From Geomonas oryzae (GTDB lineage Bacteria > Desulfobacterota > Desulfuromonadia > Geobacterales > Geobacteraceae): a stretch of 64,000 nt of DNA. The stretch spans positions 124,001 to 188,000 of the forward strand of contig NZ_RAHW01000003.1 in NCBI RefSeq assembly GCF_004117875.1, in the 5' to 3' direction. Each line of letters opens with the position of its first letter. The stretch's first letter is position 1. The notes under the pieces were generated by a model. It saw only the letters and a list, made by a program, of their open reading frames with translations. It ran no database searches and was not told the DNA's origin. Positions 61,080 through 64,000 of the stretch are shown here, piece by piece. The translations under genes and the position numbers were made by a program.

Positions 61080-61910
61080 TCAGGCTGTGGGCGTAGCTTC
61101 CTCGGCCGCGACCTCATCCCCAGCTTCGGGCGTTTCCCCCTCCTCTTCCTCCTTGGCCGCCAGGTGCAGCCAGATGGCGCCCCGGTTCTCCGTCTGCACC
61201 ACCTTGATCAGCTTCAGCTTGCAGAGTTCGAGGATGGAAAGGAAGGTGACCACCAGGAGGTCACGGGTCATGCCGGTGGTGAAGAGCGCGTCGAAGGAGA
61301 CCGTCTTTTCGACGTGGAGCACGGAGAGCACCTCCCCGATGCGGTCGGCGATCGAGATGCCGTCGGCGACGACGTCGTGGAAGGTATCGACCGAGACGCG
61401 CGCCAGCACCTTCTGGAACGCCTCGATGAGTTCGAAGAGTTCCACATCCGCCGGTTCCTCGACCGGCTCCAGTTCATCGAACTCGGGAGCGTCGAACTTG
61501 CGTGCGAAGACTTCCCGCCCAAGGAGGTTGCGGCAGTTGAGCAGTTGTGAAGCATCGCGGTAGCGCTGGTATTCGAGGAGACGGCGCACGAGTTCGGCGC
61601 GCGGGTCTTCGATTTCCGCCTCGCCGTCCTCCTCCGGGGTAGCCGGGAGGAGCATGCGCGACTTGATCTGCAAAAGGGTAGCCGCCATCACGAGGAACTC
61701 CCCCGCGATGTCGAGGTTCAGTTCCTTCATGATCTCCATGTAGTCGAGGTACTGCCTGGTGATGGCAGCGATCGGGATGTTGTAGATGTCCACCTCGTTC
61801 TTCTTGATGAGGTGGAGCAGCAGGTCCAACGGTCCCTCAAACTCCTCGATACGCACCCGGTAAGCCTGGTCCAGTGCGTCGGAGAACAGGTTGCTTTGCA
61901 TCTCTTCCAA
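61080..61910 (-). CDS. scpA: Segregation and condensation protein ScpA
   Basis: A 276-residue kleisin: YRVRIEEFEGPLDLLLHLIKKNEVDIYNIPIAAIT, LVMAATLLQIKSRMLLP and the C-terminal winged helix TFLSILELCKLKLIKVVQTE. It links SMC to ScpB. TTG 61910 follows AGGAG; an ATG at 61901 is a possible internal start. Its start lies inside the first unit of a duplicated repeat. Confidence 0.94.
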   Translation of the reverse strand: MEEMQSNLFSDALDQAYRVRIEEFEGPLDLLLHLIKKNEVDIYNIPIAAITRQYLDYMEIMKELNLDIAGEFLVMAATLLQIKSRMLLPATPEEDGEAEIEDPRAELVRRLLEYQRYRDASQLLNCRNLLGREVFARKFDAPEFDELEPVEEPADVELFELIEAFQKVLARVSVDTFHDVVADGISIADRIGEVLSVLHVEKTVSFDALFTTGMTRDLLVVTFLSILELCKLKLIKVVQTENRGAIWLHLAAKEEEEGETPEAGDEVAAEEATPTA

Positions 61911-62163
61911 AAAGGCTCCTAGAAACCGTTCAACGTTCTACGTTCAACGTTCGCCATCATTATCCTGTCAGCCAGCGCCACTGGTGGCTTGTTAAAAAGG
62001 CTCTAAGACCCGTTCAACGTTCTACGTTCAACGTTCGCCGGCGTTATCCCGCTGGCCAACGCCGCTCGCGGCTTGTCAATTCTCTAAGAGAACCTCGCAA
62101 GCCATGGTAACCGTGCCATTTAGGACCGCACAACTCGAACGTTGAACGCTGAACGTTGAACGG
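61909..62163. repeat. Heptamer-containing tandem and inverted repeats upstream of scpA
   Basis: Two imperfect 85-bp direct units begin at 61909 and 61994 (AAAAAGGCTC...CCGTTCAACGTTCTACGTTC...GGCTTGT). Their 28-bp core (61926-61953 and 62010-62037) recurs inverted at 62136-62163 with two mismatches. The core is built of CGTTCAA/CGTTCTA heptamers like those at 48.75-48.90 kb. Confidence 0.9.
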
Positions 62164-62174
62164 TTTATGGGCCG

Positions 62175-63158
62175 TTAGACTTTAAGCGCCGCTCTCGCCT
62201 CGTCCATGGTCTGGCGGGCGACTACCTCGGCCTTGCGGCTACCCTCGGCGAGCACCTCGTCCACGAGCCCCGGCTTCGATGCAAGCTCCACGCGCTTCTC
62301 GCGGAACGGCGCCAGGGTGTCGACCATGGCCTGCGCGAGGATCTTCTTGCAGTCGACGCAGCCAAGCTGGGCGCCGCGGCAACCCTCGACGATCTCGGCG
62401 CGCTTGTCAGCGTCGACGTAGAGGGAATGCAGCGTGAAGGCGACGCAACGGTCCGGCTCGCCGGGGTCGCGCTTGAAGGGACGCAGGGTATCGGTCACCA
62501 TGGACATGACCTTCTTCCTGGTCTCCTCGGCGTCGTCGGAAAGGAAGATCGCGTTGCCGTAGCTCTTGCTCATCTTGCGACCGTCGATCCCCAGCACCTT
62601 CGGGGTCTCGGTGAGAAGCGCCGCCGGCTCCGGGAAGACCTCGCCGTAGAGGTAGTTGAAGCGACGCGCGATCTCGCGGGTGATCTCGAGATGCGGGATC
62701 TGGTCCTGACCGACGGGAACGCGGGCGGCCTTGTAGACGATGATGTCGGATGCCATCAGCACCGGGTAACCGAGGAAGCCGAAGGTGGAAAGGTCCTTCG
62801 TGGTCAGGTTCTCCTGCATCTCCTTGTAGGTCGGGTTACGCTCCAGCCAGGAGACCGGTGTGATCATGGAGAGGATGAGGTTCAGTTCGGCGTGCTGCGG
62901 CACCTTGCTCTGCTTGAAGATCACGCTATGCTCGGGATCGATCCCGAAAGCAAGCCAGTCGAGCACCATCTCGGTGATGCTGTCCTGGATACCGTCCGTG
63001 CTGGCGTACTCCGTGGTCAAGGAATGCCAGTCGGCGGCGAAGAAGAAGCACTCGAAGTTGCGCTGCAATTCCATCCAGTTGGACAGAACCCCGTGGTAGT
63101 GCCCGAGGTGCAGCTTTCCAGTCGGTCTCATGCCGCTCACGATACGGTTGTTGCTCAT
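62175..63158 (-). CDS. trpS: Tryptophan--tRNA ligase
   Basis: A 327-residue class I synthetase: HxGH motif in GMRPTGKLHLGHYHGVLSNW, and KMSKS in IDGRKMSKSYGNAI. It charges tRNA-Trp. RBS and start are standard. Followed by the repeat block and scpA. Confidence 0.96.
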   Translation of the reverse strand: MSNNRIVSGMRPTGKLHLGHYHGVLSNWMELQRNFECFFFAADWHSLTTEYASTDGIQDSITEMVLDWLAFGIDPEHSVIFKQSKVPQHAELNLILSMITPVSWLERNPTYKEMQENLTTKDLSTFGFLGYPVLMASDIIVYKAARVPVGQDQIPHLEITREIARRFNYLYGEVFPEPAALLTETPKVLGIDGRKMSKSYGNAIFLSDDAEETRKKVMSMVTDTLRPFKRDPGEPDRCVAFTLHSLYVDADKRAEIVEGCRGAQLGCVDCKKILAQAMVDTLAPFREKRVELASKPGLVDEVLAEGSRKAEVVARQTMDEARAALKV

Positions 63159-63192
63159 AAAAACGGACTCCTTTTTGGTTTCTATATCCAGC

Positions 63193-63876
63193 CTACCCTC
63201 TCATCATGAGCCGGGTGACGCCGAAGACGAGGTTCGAATAAGGACCTGCCAGAAGGTGCACGCCGAAGCTGAGGGCGGGAGATATGACGTAGCTGAAGGC
63301 ATTGGTGAAGAACACAAGTGCGATGATGATGATCATGCCGAACGGCTCCACCCGGGCAAGCGCCATGGAGGGGCCATACGGCAGCAGGCCTACCGCCACC
63401 CTTCCGCCGTCCAACGGAGGTACCGGGATCAGGTTGAAGATGCCGAGCAGCAGGTTGATGTAGACCGAGAAGGCGAGCATCAGGGTGACCGGGTCGACGA
63501 AGGCCGCGATCATGCTCCCCTCTGGGACCTGCTGGGTGGCCGCGATCAGGCCGCGCATCAACAAGGCCGACAGGGTCGCCAGACAGAAGTTGGTGATGGG
63601 CCCGGCGGCGGCAACCCAGATCATGTCGCGCTTTGGATGGCGCAGGTTGTTGAAGTTGACCGGCACCGGCTTGGCCCATCCGATCCCGATGACGAAGACC
63701 ATGATGGTGCCGAGGATATCCAGGTGCTTTATCGGGTTGAGCGTCAGGCGCCCGAGGGATCGCGCGGTGCCGTCGCCGAACTTGTCGGCGATGAAGCCAT
63801 GGGATACCTCGTGGCAGGTGATTGCCATGAGCCCCGGGACCAGCATGATGGACAACTTTATGAAGAACTGGTCCAT
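63193..63876 (-). CDS. Site-2-type zinc metalloprotease (M50)
   Basis: A 227-residue integral membrane protease: HEVSH (His22, Glu23, His26) in TCHEVSHGFIADKFGDGTARSLGR and the third zinc-ligand motif NLIPVPPLDGGRVAVGLL. This is the short SpoIVFB/RseP-like form without PDZ domain, similar to YwhC. It cleaves membrane-embedded substrates. Start has weak context. Upstream of trpS by 34 bases, same direction. Bases 63877-64000 show nothing. Confidence 0.93.
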   Translation of the reverse strand: MDQFFIKLSIMLVPGLMAITCHEVSHGFIADKFGDGTARSLGRLTLNPIKHLDILGTIMVFVIGIGWAKPVPVNFNNLRHPKRDMIWVAAAGPITNFCLATLSALLMRGLIAATQQVPEGSMIAAFVDPVTLMLAFSVYINLLLGIFNLIPVPPLDGGRVAVGLLPYGPSMALARVEPFGMIIIIALVFFTNAFSYVISPALSFGVHLLAGPYSNLVFGVTRLMMRG

Positions 63877-64000
63877 GACGTCCTTTAAACCGTGTTAGCT
63901 ACAAGCCCTATGTCTCTAGCAGATCGGTGTGGGAAAGTCAACGATAGCAGGCGATTGGGAGGAGAGATGAAGGTTCCGCAGTCTCCTTGTCCCCTCTCCC

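Overview
The window comes from a high-GC anaerobic deltaproteobacterium of the Geobacter/Geomonas/Citrifermentans type (Desulfuromonadia). The evidence is gene content: a selenocysteine formate dehydrogenase with an NrfD/HybB-type quinol subunit, sigma-54 response regulators paired with Cache-type histidine kinases, bacteriohemerythrins, a Pta-AckA acetate module, molybdenum-cofactor genes and two-cluster ferredoxins. No species can be named from the sequence alone. There are no rRNA or tRNA genes, CRISPR arrays, phage genes or transposases.

Layout. 1-8.7 kb: the end of an NtrC-type regulator with its histidine kinase, a bacteriohemerythrin, single-domain response regulators, a rhomboid protease, a PNPOx-fold protein and a hotdog thioesterase. 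An AT-rich, G-poor stretch between a receiver gene and a terminator (about 3.91-4.24 kb) may encode an sRNA or a long 3' UTR. 8.9-23.4 kb: genes for a 2-oxoacid (probably pyruvate) dehydrogenase complex are split. E1 beta and E2 lie at 8.9-11.4 kb. E1 alpha lies at 19.3-20.2 kb, in an operon with an Aquifex-type aconitase, a DUF488 protein and an AtaL-DUF302 fusion. Between them sit an orphan secF, a KefB-type antiporter and a 4.3-kb segment (rhodanese, chemoreceptor, double rhodanese). That segment is bounded by two direct copies of the last 71 bp of the E1 alpha gene.

25.1-35.6 kb: a formate dehydrogenase locus read leftwards: fdnG (in-frame UGA = Sec, with a SECIS-like hairpin), an iron-sulfur subunit, an NrfD-like membrane subunit, an FdhD-MobA fusion and tatA. 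A sigma-54 promoter precedes fdnG, and a divergent sigma-54 regulator/histidine kinase pair is its probable controller. 35.7-39.9 kb: molybdenum-cofactor genes (MOSC protein, moaA, moeA, moaC, mog), with a probable Moco riboswitch and terminator before moeA. These genes serve the formate dehydrogenase.

40-47.8 kb: convergent pta and ackA, a ferredoxin too short for most ORF callers, gltX, yacG, a SPOR-domain protein, argS, a small Cys-rich protein and ftsB. 47.8-64 kb: UDP-xylose synthesis (ugd, uxs) interrupted by heptamer repeats, rsmA, tsaD, a PIN-PhoH ATPase, a class V aminotransferase, an NrnA-like DHH phosphoesterase, a DHH-CBS-nucleotidyltransferase fusion, a Memo-like protein, scpB/scpA, a second block of heptamer-containing repeats, trpS and a site-2-type protease. 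Most genes from 42.9 kb onward run leftwards in tight, often overlapping operons.
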